Notes: generated by a model not told the origin, from the sequence alone. DNA of 64,000 nt from Shewanella sp. VB17 (GCF_013248905.1 NZ_JABRVS010000001.1:1364001-1428000), one strand, 5' to 3'. Counted from the first letter of the stretch, positions 45,519 to 53,954 are shown. Made by a program: numbers and translations.

Positions 45519-45550
45519 GAAAGCCACCTCTTAAAAAAGGTGGCTTTTTC
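45519..45550 (+). terminator. Terminator after the secreted protein gene
   Basis: AAAGCCACCT (45520-45529) / AGGTGGCTTT (45538-45547) with an 8-base loop, then T-run TTTC. About 110 bases after the stop codon. Confidence 0.85.
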
Positions 45551-45554
45551 TTTG

Positions 45555-46007
45555 TATCTACTGGCTTGTATGGCCTACGTTGAATTTAATCCGATTCGGG
45601 CTAAGATGATCAATACGCCAGAGAATTCAGACTACACCAGCCTACAATTGCGAGTCAAAGCAGCAATTAATGGAAAGCAGCCTACCAGATTACTGCCTTT
45701 TATTGGGGATGAACGGCTGAATCAACCCAAAGGAATAAACTTCGCGCTGAAAGACTATCTTGAATTAATTGATGAAACAGGCCGTATTATTCGAGATGAT
45801 AAACGTGGAGCAATCTCAGCTAATGCAGATAAGATATTAACGAGGTTAAACATTCCTGCTGACAATTGGCTCAAAATCACCACAGAGTTTGGGCATCTAT
45901 TTCATCGACCAGTAGGGACATTGCAAGAGCTAAGTCGCTACTGTGAACACCTAAATAAAAGACGACGGCATTTTTCCACGAGTTGTGAGTATCTGAAAGT
46001 AGGCTAG
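45555..46007 (+). pseudogene. Truncated IS200-like (REP-associated Y1) transposase remnant
   Basis: The frame from about 45555 reads YLLACMAYVEFNPIRA, then LLPFIGDERLN, LKDYLELIDETGRIIRDDKRG and a basic C terminus. These are typical of the C-terminal part of Y1-type (IS200-like, REP-associated) transposases. The N-terminal catalytic half with the HUH motif and Tyr is absent. The frame upstream of 45555 overlaps the terminator of the preceding gene, so the break is at about that point. It is therefore a dead fragment. Confidence 0.75.
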
Positions 46008-46270
46008 GCGCTGGATTCGCGTAATAAGTGCAACAGAGCTCAAATATATCCCCAATAAAATCTTCCTCAGTTTATCAACAGAGCAGATATTCCTTGTCTG
46101 AAAATCAATTTTTTATGACAAAAAGCCTCATTTTGTTAAGAGCACTCGGTTATATGAGCTTAACACTCCTTCCTCTCATGAGTTGATAGTTGCAGAACGT
46201 TGAAGGCTCGCGTGAATGTCGATATGTTATTGATTAACAATGGCTGGCTATGATTTTTCGGCTATGATTT
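46008..46270 (+). other. Intergenic stretch before repeat A copy 4
   Basis: About 260 AT-rich bases after the transposase remnant. A phrase ATGGCTGGCTATGATTTTTCGGCTATGATTT is partly self-repeated, but nothing else is recognised. Confidence 0.35.
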
Positions 46271-46605
46271 TTTTTCTTCGATTGAGATTTTATGATTGCT
46301 AACGCGGTTTTGGACAAAAATGGGTTAACTTGTCGGATAACAAGTTTTAAATATCTTTTTTATTGGGTTCATTGGGCAGATTTGGTGTTTGGTCGGCTTA
46401 TTGATAACCAAAGTTTCATTGGTGTTAATTGCTTGCAGCAGACTGATGTGTAAGTAATCACTCGGCACGCTGTGAATATATCCCTATACGCTCTGCGATT
46501 TCATCCTTGAAACCGAAGTCCTCGAGCTCACTTACACATGATTATTTATCTCTTCGATTTAGCTTTAGTGATTGCTAACGCGGTTTTGGACAGAAATCAT
46601 TTAGT
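46271..46605 (+). repeat. Intergenic repeat A-B-A, second locus
   Basis: Unit A copy 4 (46271-46425; TTCTTCGATTGAG, CTTGTCGGATAACAAG, GGGTTCATTGGGCAG) is followed by unit B (46426-46545) with outer arms ATGTGTAAGT (46446-46455) and ACTTACACAT (46530-46539), a perfect 10-bp pair. A truncated unit A (46549-46605) comes last. The order is the same as at 33649-34290. Confidence 0.8.
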
Positions 46606-46869
46606 GCTTAGGCTTTAATATTTACAATTCACATTATCATGAGTAATGCAAAGCTTGAAGTAAGAGTTAAGAAAGCGGGTTTATTTTCACTAAGAGATGG
46701 GTGGACTGTCGTTCACTCTCGAAATCAAGAAGCTAACCAGAAAGTTTAGTTAGGACATTTTATTGTTGAGAGTAAATGAACTGCCCTCGACTCTGGCATC
46801 CTGCTTCGCCCTACCTCCTAAGTCTGACTTCCAAGGAAAGGAAGAAATGTCTGATTTTGTATGGAACAA

Positions 46870-46948
46870 AATAGACCATTTAGTCGTGTGCGGAGCCGCA
46901 TGCAGGGTGGTGTGGGGGCTGGAGGTTAGAGACCTCAGGCTACCCGAT
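46870..46948 (+). mobile_element. Group II intron 3'-end remnant
   Basis: GTGTGCGGAGCCGCATGC is followed by GGTGGTGTGGGG and a hairpin ending CTACCCGAT. The last arm GGCTGGAGGT pairs with ACCTCAGGCT, leaving an unpaired A before CCC, as in domain VI with its branch-point A seven bases from the intron end. The next bases TAG match the 3' half of an attC core site (GT|TAG). No reverse transcriptase frame is present nearby. Recognition is from memory of intron 3' ends, so confidence is moderate. Confidence 0.5.
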
Positions 46949-47937
46949 TAGATTTTTTTCATTACGACATCTCTTTTATACTTACCAAGTAAATGTTTAT
47001 CATTTGCCCAAGAATAAGCACGTCGAAACTCAACATCATTCAAATTATCTTCTCTAGTGAACCCTCGCCCGTATATTCCAAAACCCTTACCCATTTGTGA
47101 GTTTTCAATTTCTTGTAATATTAACCTAACTTTTTCCAACGTCTTTAAATATCTACCAACAACAGGAACCATATCCCGTGTTTTAATTGGCGAAATTATA
47201 TATCTATGAACAATTATATTGCGCAAATTATATAGTTCACTCAACTCATTAACTATTGACTGGTTAATAACGTCTAACTGAAGAGCATCATTGAACACTG
47301 CTCGCTCCATTAATCCTCTTTCACCCTCGGCTTGAAACAGATACTTAATATCAATTTCATCGGTTTTATCTCTGAGCTGTTTGGTAATAACAATACCTAG
47401 TCTAAGGTACGCATCAATTATATTTGCACATACAATAATGCTTTCAATATTCGATTCAGATTCTACAGCTGAATTTAGGAGATCATGGGATGCACATAAT
47501 GACGCAAGAAACTGATCGTACTTATCAAGATTTACAGCTAAAGGTCTGTCTTTTTCTGGAACAATTGTAATTGATTTTAATACAGCCTTAACAATCTCGA
47601 GCTGTTTAGTTACTCTTACATCACCTTGAAGCTCATGGTTATATATATACTTTCCGATCAATGCTTGATCGTCAATCTGACCGCAAAAAAGATGGGCATT
47701 AAACTCTTCATCATCCATTCTTGAGTGTGACCAACCAGATTTAGAGTTCCCCTTATTATTGGGAGCAAGCTCAGTCAATGGGTAGCAGCTTAATTGAAAG
47801 CATCCAACAAAATATTCATATAATTCAAAGCTATAAGGAGACTCTTCCTCAACATCTTCAAAAGCTGAGTTTTTATACTGCCATTCTATTGGAATCTGCA
47901 TAATCAAAATTCCATTTGGTTCAGTCCAATGTTTCAT
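46948..47937 (-). CDS. Hypothetical protein with HEPN-like C-terminal motif, probable gene cassette
   Basis: A 329-residue soluble protein not assigned to a family. The C-terminal helical half has YNLRNIIVHRY, giving R229-x4-H234, an HEPN-type R-x4-6-H signature. The N-terminal part is acidic and beta-rich, with no known motif. Its stop codon touches the group II intron 3' end on one side, and its start is 32 bases from an attC-like hairpin on the other. The gene therefore looks like an integron-type cassette read against the attC direction. A toxin, antitoxin or defence role is possible but not shown. Confidence 0.55.
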   Translation of the reverse strand: MKHWTEPNGILIMQIPIEWQYKNSAFEDVEEESPYSFELYEYFVGCFQLSCYPLTELAPNNKGNSKSGWSHSRMDDEEFNAHLFCGQIDDQALIGKYIYNHELQGDVRVTKQLEIVKAVLKSITIVPEKDRPLAVNLDKYDQFLASLCASHDLLNSAVESESNIESIIVCANIIDAYLRLGIVITKQLRDKTDEIDIKYLFQAEGERGLMERAVFNDALQLDVINQSIVNELSELYNLRNIIVHRYIISPIKTRDMVPVVGRYLKTLEKVRLILQEIENSQMGKGFGIYGRGFTREDNLNDVEFRRAYSWANDKHLLGKYKRDVVMKKI

Positions 47938-47968
47938 TCATGATATCCAAGTTTAGAGCAAGTGAAAT

Positions 47969-48044
47969 CTAACGCCTCATTAAGAGGCTAAAATGGAGCG
48001 AAGCGAACAGCACGCTGTATTTTAGTCCTGCTTGAATGACTTGT
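47969..48044 (+). other. attC-like recombination site, right core interrupted
   Basis: CTAAC (R''-like, 47969-47973), spacer GCC, then a hairpin. Its arms TCATT-AAG-AGG-CTAAAAT (47977-47994) pair with ATTTTAG-T-CCT-G-CTT-G-AATGA (48019-48039), leaving three single unpaired bases (48026, 48030, 48034), all on one strand. That is the extrahelical-base pattern of attC. It ends CTTGT, where GTTAG would be expected, and intron-like sequence begins at once. No integrase gene is in view. Confidence 0.6.
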
Positions 48045-48190
48045 GTACGCCCAGTATGGGCATGAACTAATGAGGTGAAAGTCCTCTGTAGGAAGATCAC
48101 CGTTACTCTTTCTAAAAGAGAATAACTTACTGTTATTAAACGCTAACTACTAGCGAATGGCAAGGGCTTAGCCGCGAGGCTTGGTCTGAA
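48045..48190 (+). mobile_element. Group II intron 5'-end remnant (domain I)
   Basis: Starts near GTGTACG, then hairpins GCCCAGTATGGGC and GAGGTGAAAGTCCTC, and further on GAATGGCAAGGGC with CCGCGAGGC and GGTCTGAATGA. This resembles the first domain of bacterial group II introns (GTGGCAAGGG ... CGTGAGG ... TCTGAAGGAAG). It is inserted at the right core of the attC-like site and has no associated reverse transcriptase, so it is a remnant. Confidence 0.55.
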
Positions 48191-48218
48191 TGACTGATAT
48201 GTTGCTCCTGCAATATCT

Positions 48219-48243
48219 GCATTTCCACCATCCTTGGTGGTCA
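48219..48243 (+). repeat. Short hairpin repeat D copy 1
   Basis: GCATTTCCACC-ATCCTT-GGTGGTCA. Related copies are at 51543-51567 and 51616-51640. Confidence 0.55.
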
Positions 48244-48383
48244 AGCCGCTAGCCCTATTTACGATTAAAGAGTGCGAGCTGATGAACAAGAACATCATAT
48301 GAGGCGTAGGCTAGAGGTGAGTTGGCACAAGACGACGAAACCACGTGATCTAATAAACAGTTAACTAAGCCACCCATAGTTAA

Positions 48384-48679
<296 letters not shown>

Positions 48680-48765
48680 AAAGAACTCCTGTATTTTGTC
48701 ATTCGAACCATCTTACCTTAGTTAATAGGATGGTGGAGTTCATACATCGATTAACAGCCTGTAAC

Positions 48766-49404
48766 TCAATGTACAAGATACCTTTTTTGCTCAAAATATT
48801 TATCTGTCAATAAAATCACTTGGTTTAGTGAATCAAAAACAGCAGTTTTAATTACAGTTAATTCTTTATGAGTAGAATTACGGCAACATTCCTTAAACAT
48901 AACCTCGCCATGTGCAATTTTGTTTCTCTTGTTTTTGACTATGACCAACTTTTCTTTATTTAAACTCGTTATTTTTCCTATTCCATAACGCCCCATTATT
49001 TTACTTAACTCTCTGGCATCGAGGTTGCCTGAAAAAAGGTTTATCTTTTTTGTAAGCTCATCAAAATCAGGAAATGTAAGAGAGTTACCAATAATCAAAT
49101 TCAAAACTACTTGTTGCTTTTTTTTACTTTCATTGAACATATAGTATTCAACATAAAGCTTTTTTAGTTGCTCTGACAATTCTGAATATTGGTGACGAGA
49201 AACTTTCTCATGAACTCTCTCGAGTATTAAGACCGCTGTAGATTCTATTACATTGTAAAGAAGTATAATGAATGCCGATTTTAATATTGCTACTTTATTC
49301 ACACTTCCTGTTTCGTTAGAAACATCTTGAATGTGATTAATTAAAATTTCTGCTTCCAGTCGTTTCTCTTCAAAATCATATTTAATAGTATACAAGGCTG
49401 CCAC
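48766..49404 (-). CDS. HEPN-domain protein (MAE_28990-like), partner of DUF262 protein
   Basis: A 212-residue all-helical protein. KNKRNKIAHGEVMF gives R160-x4-H165, the R-x4-6-H motif of HEPN RNases, with an N-terminal helix set (ILKSAFIILLYNVIESTAV) like the MAE_28990/MAE_18760 HEPN family. The GTG start at 49404 directly follows the TAG stop of the upstream DUF262 gene with no gap, so translation is probably coupled. Such HEPN-DUF262 pairs are known from prokaryotic conflict-system surveys. The effector role (RNA cleavage) is inferred. Confidence 0.72.
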   Translation of the reverse strand: MAALYTIKYDFEEKRLEAEILINHIQDVSNETGSVNKVAILKSAFIILLYNVIESTAVLILERVHEKVSRHQYSELSEQLKKLYVEYYMFNESKKKQQVVLNLIIGNSLTFPDFDELTKKINLFSGNLDARELSKIMGRYGIGKITSLNKEKLVIVKNKRNKIAHGEVMFKECCRNSTHKELTVIKTAVFDSLNQVILLTDKYFEQKRYLVH

Positions 49405-50475
49405 CTACCTATTAATTAACTGACGTTTTACAAAATCTATGCGCTTGTTAATTTTATCTGGGCTATGAGTACGGTGCGTACCAGAGATTAGACGTTTGAA
49501 ACTTTGATCTTTAAGCCACTCACCTGCGTCCAGTTTTGATGTATTAAGGGCATTACCGTTTTGAAGAGCTAAATGTACACCAACAGAAATTGCTTCAAAG
49601 AGAATTCGAGTTATTGAACTTCCATGTTTCTTACGAAAGCCACTTTCAAAAACATCATCAACAAACTTTAACATATCATTAAATTGCTTCTGTTTTATTT
49701 CCTTTTCGTCAGAAGTAAAAGTCTTATTTTTAGCTTCCATATATTCGTCGAGCATTACACCAATGCCTCGTCCGTATGTAGGAAATTTAGGATATGTGTC
49801 CATTAATGCGAAAAACCTAAGAATTAACTCTTCGTGTTCTTGTCTATTTATTACACTTTTCCCTAAAGGAGCTAACTTAACAAGCAATTGATTTTTTGCA
49901 CATTCTTTGTAAATAAAATCATTAAAGGTTCCTGGATAAATACCTTTCCTCTTCTCCATGTTACGTAGTAAATCACTTCCACGGTTTATACGCTCGAATA
50001 GATCATTTCGAACTTCTTCTGTAGCTGATTCAGAAAGAACGATCATTCTTATTGGGGTATTCTTAATTTTTTTCTGACGAGATTTAGGTAAATCACTAAA
50101 CGTTAAATCATTTAGTTCCGTCAGCTTTTCGAGTCTCATTAGCTTTAGATCGTCCGAGATAAATGCAGCTAATGTTCTTATTCGCTGCGACCCATCTACA
50201 ATTTCAAGTCGACCTTGAGCATCTTCAGCCATAAATACGATAGGAATTGGAAGCCCTAAAGTAATTGATTCTATTAGTCGTGATTGACGTACTTCATCCC
50301 ATACAAAATCACGTTGATATTCAGGAACAAATATATCGTTTTCTTCTGTTTCAATATCGGTTAAATATTTTTGAACTAAGAATTCGATTGTAAATTCTCT
50401 TGTATCAAAATCTACAGTTTTCTTTTCATCTAATATTTGTTTTTCTATATCAGTTAATTTTTGTTCACTAAGCAT
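49405..50475 (-). CDS. DUF262 (ParB-like/GmrS-N-type) domain protein
   Basis: A 356-residue protein with the DUF262 hallmarks: PEYQRDFVW (51-59), the DGSQR motif (94-98) after LEIVDG, and FERINRGS (160-167). DUF262 has the ParB/sulfiredoxin fold and forms the NTP-dependent nuclease half of GmrSD-type modification-dependent restriction systems. Here it lacks the long C-terminal DUF1524 HNH part, and the second gene is a HEPN protein. It is first in a two-gene unit and probably serves anti-phage defence; this is inferred. Confidence 0.8.
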   Translation of the reverse strand: MLSEQKLTDIEKQILDEKKTVDFDTREFTIEFLVQKYLTDIETEENDIFVPEYQRDFVWDEVRQSRLIESITLGLPIPIVFMAEDAQGRLEIVDGSQRIRTLAAFISDDLKLMRLEKLTELNDLTFSDLPKSRQKKIKNTPIRMIVLSESATEEVRNDLFERINRGSDLLRNMEKRKGIYPGTFNDFIYKECAKNQLLVKLAPLGKSVINRQEHEELILRFFALMDTYPKFPTYGRGIGVMLDEYMEAKNKTFTSDEKEIKQKQFNDMLKFVDDVFESGFRKKHGSSITRILFEAISVGVHLALQNGNALNTSKLDAGEWLKDQSFKRLISGTHRTHSPDKINKRIDFVKRQLINR

Positions 50476-50528
50476 GTTTACTCCATTTTGTTATGATGCT
50501 TGATAAATATCCACTCGATTCCAGTGAG

Positions 50529-50571
50529 GCTGCTAACAGCTTATTGATTAGCAGCAGGATAACCTCCTGCT
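50529..50571 (-). promoter_or_regulatory. Overlapping hairpins upstream of the DUF262 gene
   Basis: GCTGCTAA (50529-50536) / TTAGCAGC (50548-50555) and AGCAGGA (50553-50559) / TCCTGCT (50565-50571) share bases 50553-50555, so the two stems compete. They lie 54 bases upstream of the DUF262 start, in its probable leader. Role unknown. Confidence 0.4.
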
Positions 50572-50799
50572 TTCTTGTAAGTTTCTTCGCCAAAATATCA
50601 CTTGTAAGTGTTTGTTGTAAATATATTATTTAACAAAAAATACAGGTTAAATATGACAATTTAGCAGATAAAAAAGATGCATAGGTGTTTACGAGGTCTG
50701 CATAGCACTTTTATATATATTACAAACCATTGATAATAATGAGTTAATGTTTAACAGTTAGTATTATCGATGCGCCAATCCAACGATTTATGAGAAGAG

Positions 50800-50923
50800 A
50801 TGGGACAGGCATAACTTCTAGATTATGTAAAAACCTTTCAGATTAGCTTTTCTAAAGAAAAAACCTTATTCAGTTTGATTGTCTTTTAGCCTGCAAAAAT
50901 GATAAAGGGGCAATAATAAGTTA
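50800..50923 (+). repeat. Repeat C copy 2
   Basis: GATGGGACAGGCATAACT through AATGATAAAGGGGCAA, similar along about 125 bases to 36921-37045 and in the same orientation. Confidence 0.75.
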
Positions 50924-51012
50924 GCAAGCTCAACCACAAGCTAAAATCGAAGAGACACGTTTACTTACAATCCAATAATGTTAACTCAGAAGCGTAACAA
51001 TGTGTTTAGTCT

Positions 51013-51159
51013 TTATTCAAATTTTTCCGATTTTAGTGCTGCTATTTCATCGTTTAATAACGGTCGCATTTCGCCTTTTTTGAGCTGACCAAGCGGTAAT
51101 GTTTGTATGCGTACCCGTTTTAGGTCAATCACTTTAAATCCCAATGTTTGAGCAGCTAA
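51013..51159 (-). pseudogene. 3' fragment of an RsuA/RluB-family pseudouridine synthase
   Basis: The minus strand reads AAQTLGFKVIDLKRVRIQTL, then PLGQLKKGEMRPLLNDEI and AALKSEKFE before a stop at 51013-51015. This is like the C terminus of RsuA/RluB/RluF-type rRNA pseudouridine synthases (L.R.RI....G.L..GE.R.L). Homology stops at 51157, where a 22-base element shared with the IS110 remnant begins. Only about 47 codons remain, so it is a dead fragment. Confidence 0.65.
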
Positions 51160-51194
51160 CTAAGCCACCCATAGTTAACAACCCATAGTTAACA
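51157..51194 (+). repeat. 22-base element shared with 48362-48383, plus 14-base tandem
   Basis: TAACTAAGCCACCCATAGTT-AA occurs identically at 48362-48383. Here it runs into a tandem duplication of ACCCATAGTTAACA (51167-51180 and 51181-51194). Its ends TAACTA/TAGTTA are inverted. Confidence 0.7.
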
Positions 51195-51274
51195 TAAGGC
51201 AAACTTACCCTTTATAACCTACAATACCCCCCCCCGAGTATGGAAATCTCTAAGTTGTTGATTTTAAAGTGCAT

Positions 51275-51298
51275 TTGTTATTGTTATTGTTATTGTTA
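51275..51298 (+). repeat. Hexanucleotide repeat (TTGTTA)4
   Basis: Four perfect units, about 40 bases after a run of nine or ten C. No gene is near enough to assign a role. Confidence 0.8.
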
Positions 51299-51542
51299 TT
51301 ACTTAATCGCTGCAATTGCACTGAGTGGACACCCATAATATTTTTAACCTATCCTTGTGGTTAGAATATGTCCATCAGTTTTATGGACTGTCTTAAGGTT
51401 CTTGTGTCAGGATGGTTAGATAATCGTGCTAGATAAATCACTAATAAAGCCAAATTGAAGAGACACACTTGCTTGAAATAACGGGTGTAGATATGGCTGC
51501 GAGCTTCCAAAACAATGCTGGAAATGTTCCTTACATTTCTAG

Positions 51543-51640
51543 GCATTTCCCACATCCTTGTAGGTCAGAGGTTTTGGCAGAGCTCACTGGCCTATTCAGT
51601 TCCATACTGAATGAGGCATTGCCACCGTCCGTGGCGGTCA
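51543..51640 (+). repeat. Short hairpin repeat D copies 2 and 3
   Basis: GCATTTCCCACATCCTTGTA-GGTCA (51543-51567) and GCATTGCCACCGTCCGTGGC-GGTCA (51616-51640). Copy 3 keeps a pairing stem CCACC/GGCGG; copy 2 is degraded. Confidence 0.5.
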
Positions 51641-51853
51641 GATGTACTTGCAGCGTGTCACAGACCTTTGTTAAAAAAGGTGCACAGATCCCGCTGAGCA
51701 AGCGATAGGGAACCTGAAGGTACGACTTTCAACATTCCACCTAAATACCCAATATCCAATATCCAATACCAAATAAATCAAAACAGAAAATGTGATCTGC
51801 TTCATTCGAAGCGAAAAGCCACCGTGATGATAAACGATGGCTTAAGCTAACCG

Positions 51854-53251
51854 CTATTGAGTCGTCGCTATTGGGCGTAATTCAACATCCGATTGTGCCA
51901 TCAGATAAGCAAATTGTACGTATGCGGCGACATTTTGCTGTAGTGCTGCAGGGTCTATTTTATCCAGTGTATCATTAGGAGTGTGATGATAGTCAAAGTA
52001 GTCTCGGCCATCTTGCTTTAAGGAGGCTACAGGCACACCTTGTGCTGGTAATATGGATACATCAGGGCCACCCGATGCTGTGTTTGATCCCAGTATCAGT
52101 CCATTATTTGTCATAACGGCACTGAGTTGGTGTAATGCCCCTAAGTTTGCTTCGTTGACGCGATAGTCTATTTGATAAATACTGCCTGCACCGAAATCTG
52201 ACTCTGCGGCAATATAATGTTTAGCAAGTTCATGTTTATGTGCTTTAGCGTAAGCTTTAGCGCCAATGATACCCACCTCTTCTGCGGCATAAAGCACAAC
52301 GCGTATCGTGCGAGCGGGTTTATTGGGGAGTTGCTGGATTAACTTTGCTGCAGCAGTGACGATGGCGACACCAGCGCCGTCATCAATCGCGCCTGTCCCT
52401 TCATCCCAAGAATCTAGGTGCGCGCCAATGAGTACTATTTCTTCAGGTTTACTGCTACCTGTGACTTCAGCAATTACATTATAAGAGGTCGAATCCCCTT
52501 GGCTTTGTGGTGACATGGTAAGGGTTAATACTACATTAGGATCGCGCTTAAGCATTAAGTTAATCTGATCAGCATCAGGATTAGACATTGCAGCGGCAGG
52601 AATTTTTGTTATTCCGTCTTGGTAGCGCATCATGCCAGTATGAGCCATGCGATCGTGATCGGTTCCAATTGAACGTATTACAATCGCAACTGCGCCTTTC
52701 TTTGAGGCAGCAACAGCCCCTTTAGAGCGTCCTCCTACTGTCTCACTGTATCCTTTACCTGTTATATACCTTTTAGTGACATCGTCGATAAAAACAATTT
52801 TCCCCTTAATGCTATCTGCTGGCGCTAACTCTAATGTTGCCAAGCTATCAAAACGCACAATAGGGGCGGTTATGCCTTGTGTTGGGGTTGCAATACTGCC
52901 ACCTAAAGCGGTGATCACTATCGGCTGTGGGTAAGGGGAGATGAGTTCAGCTTTGGCGGATCCACGAGACCAAACGGGGACCTGAACCGCTTCTTTATAT
53001 ACCTTATCGAAACCTAATTGATTGAGTTTGTTTTCAGCCCAGTGAACAGCCACTAGATCTTTGTTGCTGCCCGCCAATCTTGGTCCTACTTCAACGGTTA
53101 ATGATTCGACTAATTCATAGGCGAGGTTTGAGGTAAGGGCGCTTTGCTGTAGTTGTGCTGCCACGATGTTTTCGGGTTTGGGTGGTGACTGGCATGCTAA
53201 CAGTGGGGTTAACAGACACGTGGTGAGAAAAATACGGCAATGCTTTTGCAT
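51854..53251 (-). CDS. M28-family aminopeptidase, lipoprotein
   Basis: A 465-residue exported peptidase. The signal peptide ends in lipobox LLAC (Cys20), so it is probably lipid-anchored. A PA-like inserted domain (about 120-230) precedes the zinc catalytic core. GAHLDSWDEGTGAIDDGAG holds the first His and bridging Asp, AAEEVGIIG the catalytic Glu and a ligand, and DYHHTPNDTLDKID the last His. This is the layout of M28 di-zinc aminopeptidases such as glutamate carboxypeptidase-like enzymes. It marks the return of core-type genes after the accessory region. Confidence 0.88.
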   Translation of the reverse strand: MQKHCRIFLTTCLLTPLLACQSPPKPENIVAAQLQQSALTSNLAYELVESLTVEVGPRLAGSNKDLVAVHWAENKLNQLGFDKVYKEAVQVPVWSRGSAKAELISPYPQPIVITALGGSIATPTQGITAPIVRFDSLATLELAPADSIKGKIVFIDDVTKRYITGKGYSETVGGRSKGAVAASKKGAVAIVIRSIGTDHDRMAHTGMMRYQDGITKIPAAAMSNPDADQINLMLKRDPNVVLTLTMSPQSQGDSTSYNVIAEVTGSSKPEEIVLIGAHLDSWDEGTGAIDDGAGVAIVTAAAKLIQQLPNKPARTIRVVLYAAEEVGIIGAKAYAKAHKHELAKHYIAAESDFGAGSIYQIDYRVNEANLGALHQLSAVMTNNGLILGSNTASGGPDVSILPAQGVPVASLKQDGRDYFDYHHTPNDTLDKIDPAALQQNVAAYVQFAYLMAQSDVELRPIATTQ

Positions 53252-53400
53252 AATGTCCCTTTTTTATTATGAGTATTTTATTATTTGACAATAATTTAGC
53301 AAAAAATATGAGCGGTGTCTCGATAGGATTGCTCAAGTGGTTATGTCGATTTTTTTAGCGTCATGCAAAGAGCGGGGGGGTATCGAAATAAAGAGTATAA

Positions 53401-53424
53401 AAAAACCGGCCTAAGCCGGTTTTT
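53401..53424 (-). terminator. rpsT terminator
   Basis: AAAAACCGGC (53401-53410) / GCCGGTTTTT (53415-53424), loop CTAA. Symmetric, so it can work on both strands. It directly follows rpsT. Confidence 0.9.
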
Positions 53425-53441
53425 ATCGCAAAATTAGAAAT

Positions 53442-53708
53442 TTAAGCAGCAAGTGCTTTAATTCTAGTATTTAAGCGAGCCTTATGACGGGCAGCTTTAT
53501 TCTTATGAATAAGGCCTTTAGTTGCCATACGGTCAAGGATTGGTTGTGCAGCATTAAATGCTTCAGTCGCCGCAGCGTGATCACCAGCGTGGATAGCTGT
53601 GATGACTTTTTTTACGTATGAACGTAACATTGAGCGACGGCTAGCGTTATGCTGACGACGCTTTTCAGATTGAAGCGCGCGCTTCTTTGCAGACTTGCTA
53701 TTAGCCAA
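53442..53708 (-). CDS. rpsT: 30S ribosomal protein S20
   Basis: Primary 16S rRNA-binding protein. 88 residues, very basic, with ANSKSAKKRALQSEKRR (N terminus) and AARHKARLNTRIKAL at the end. The start codon is TTG (53708-53706) with AGGAG seven bases upstream; E. coli rpsT also uses UUG, which takes part in its autoregulation. A consensus promoter lies 43 bases upstream of the start. Confidence 0.97.
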   Translation of the reverse strand: MANSKSAKKRALQSEKRRQHNASRRSMLRSYVKKVITAIHAGDHAAATEAFNAAQPILDRMATKGLIHKNKAARHKARLNTRIKALAA

Positions 53709-53750
53709 GGTGCAACTCCTATAAAAGGGTTAGATATTTTAAAGGTCGGG

Positions 53751-53779
53751 AATATGCCTCATTTTTGTCACTTTGTCAA
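53751..53779 (-). promoter_or_regulatory. rpsT promoter
   Basis: On the minus strand, TTGACA (53779-53774) and CATATT (53756-53751) with a 17-base spacer. Near-consensus sigma-70 promoter upstream of rpsT. Confidence 0.75.
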
Positions 53780-53786
53780 TGACAAT

Positions 53787-53823
53787 GGTTGAATCTTTAT
53801 CTTAAAGATAAATTAATTCAACC
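53787..53823 (+). promoter_or_regulatory. Long imperfect palindrome between rpsT and murJ
   Basis: Outer arms GGTTGAAT / ATTCAACC (53787-53794, 53816-53823) and inner arms TTTATCTT / AAGATAAA (53796-53803, 53805-53812) with a one-base loop. It sits upstream of the rpsT promoter and about 130 bases from the murJ start. Role unknown. Confidence 0.5.
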
Positions 53824-53954
53824 TGCTTGGCTATCTTCGACCTAACTCGTGTAATATGGAGCGCGATTCTAGCAGGAATTGCCGGAAGGTGACAGAGGAT
53901 AAGCAATGATTGCGATTGTTTTACTGAAATTTTTGATACAATCTAGAGCCTATT

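Larger units (their letters stand above)
51195..51853 (+). other. Gene-poor stretch before the M28 peptidase gene
   Basis: Apart from a C-run near 51223, (TTGTTA)4 and two D hairpin copies (51543-51567, 51616-51640), I see no credible gene. Short frames here lack ribosome sites and family motifs. It appears to be debris from repeated insertions. Confidence 0.45.

Noticed and set aside
46763..46951. Small plus-strand gene (62 residues)
   Set aside because: The frame runs through the structured intron-like 3' end, has no ribosome site and no family resemblance.
51361..51708. Two overlapping short frames in the gap before the M28 peptidase gene
   Set aside because: No ribosome site or motif; they overlap the D hairpin repeats on opposite strands.
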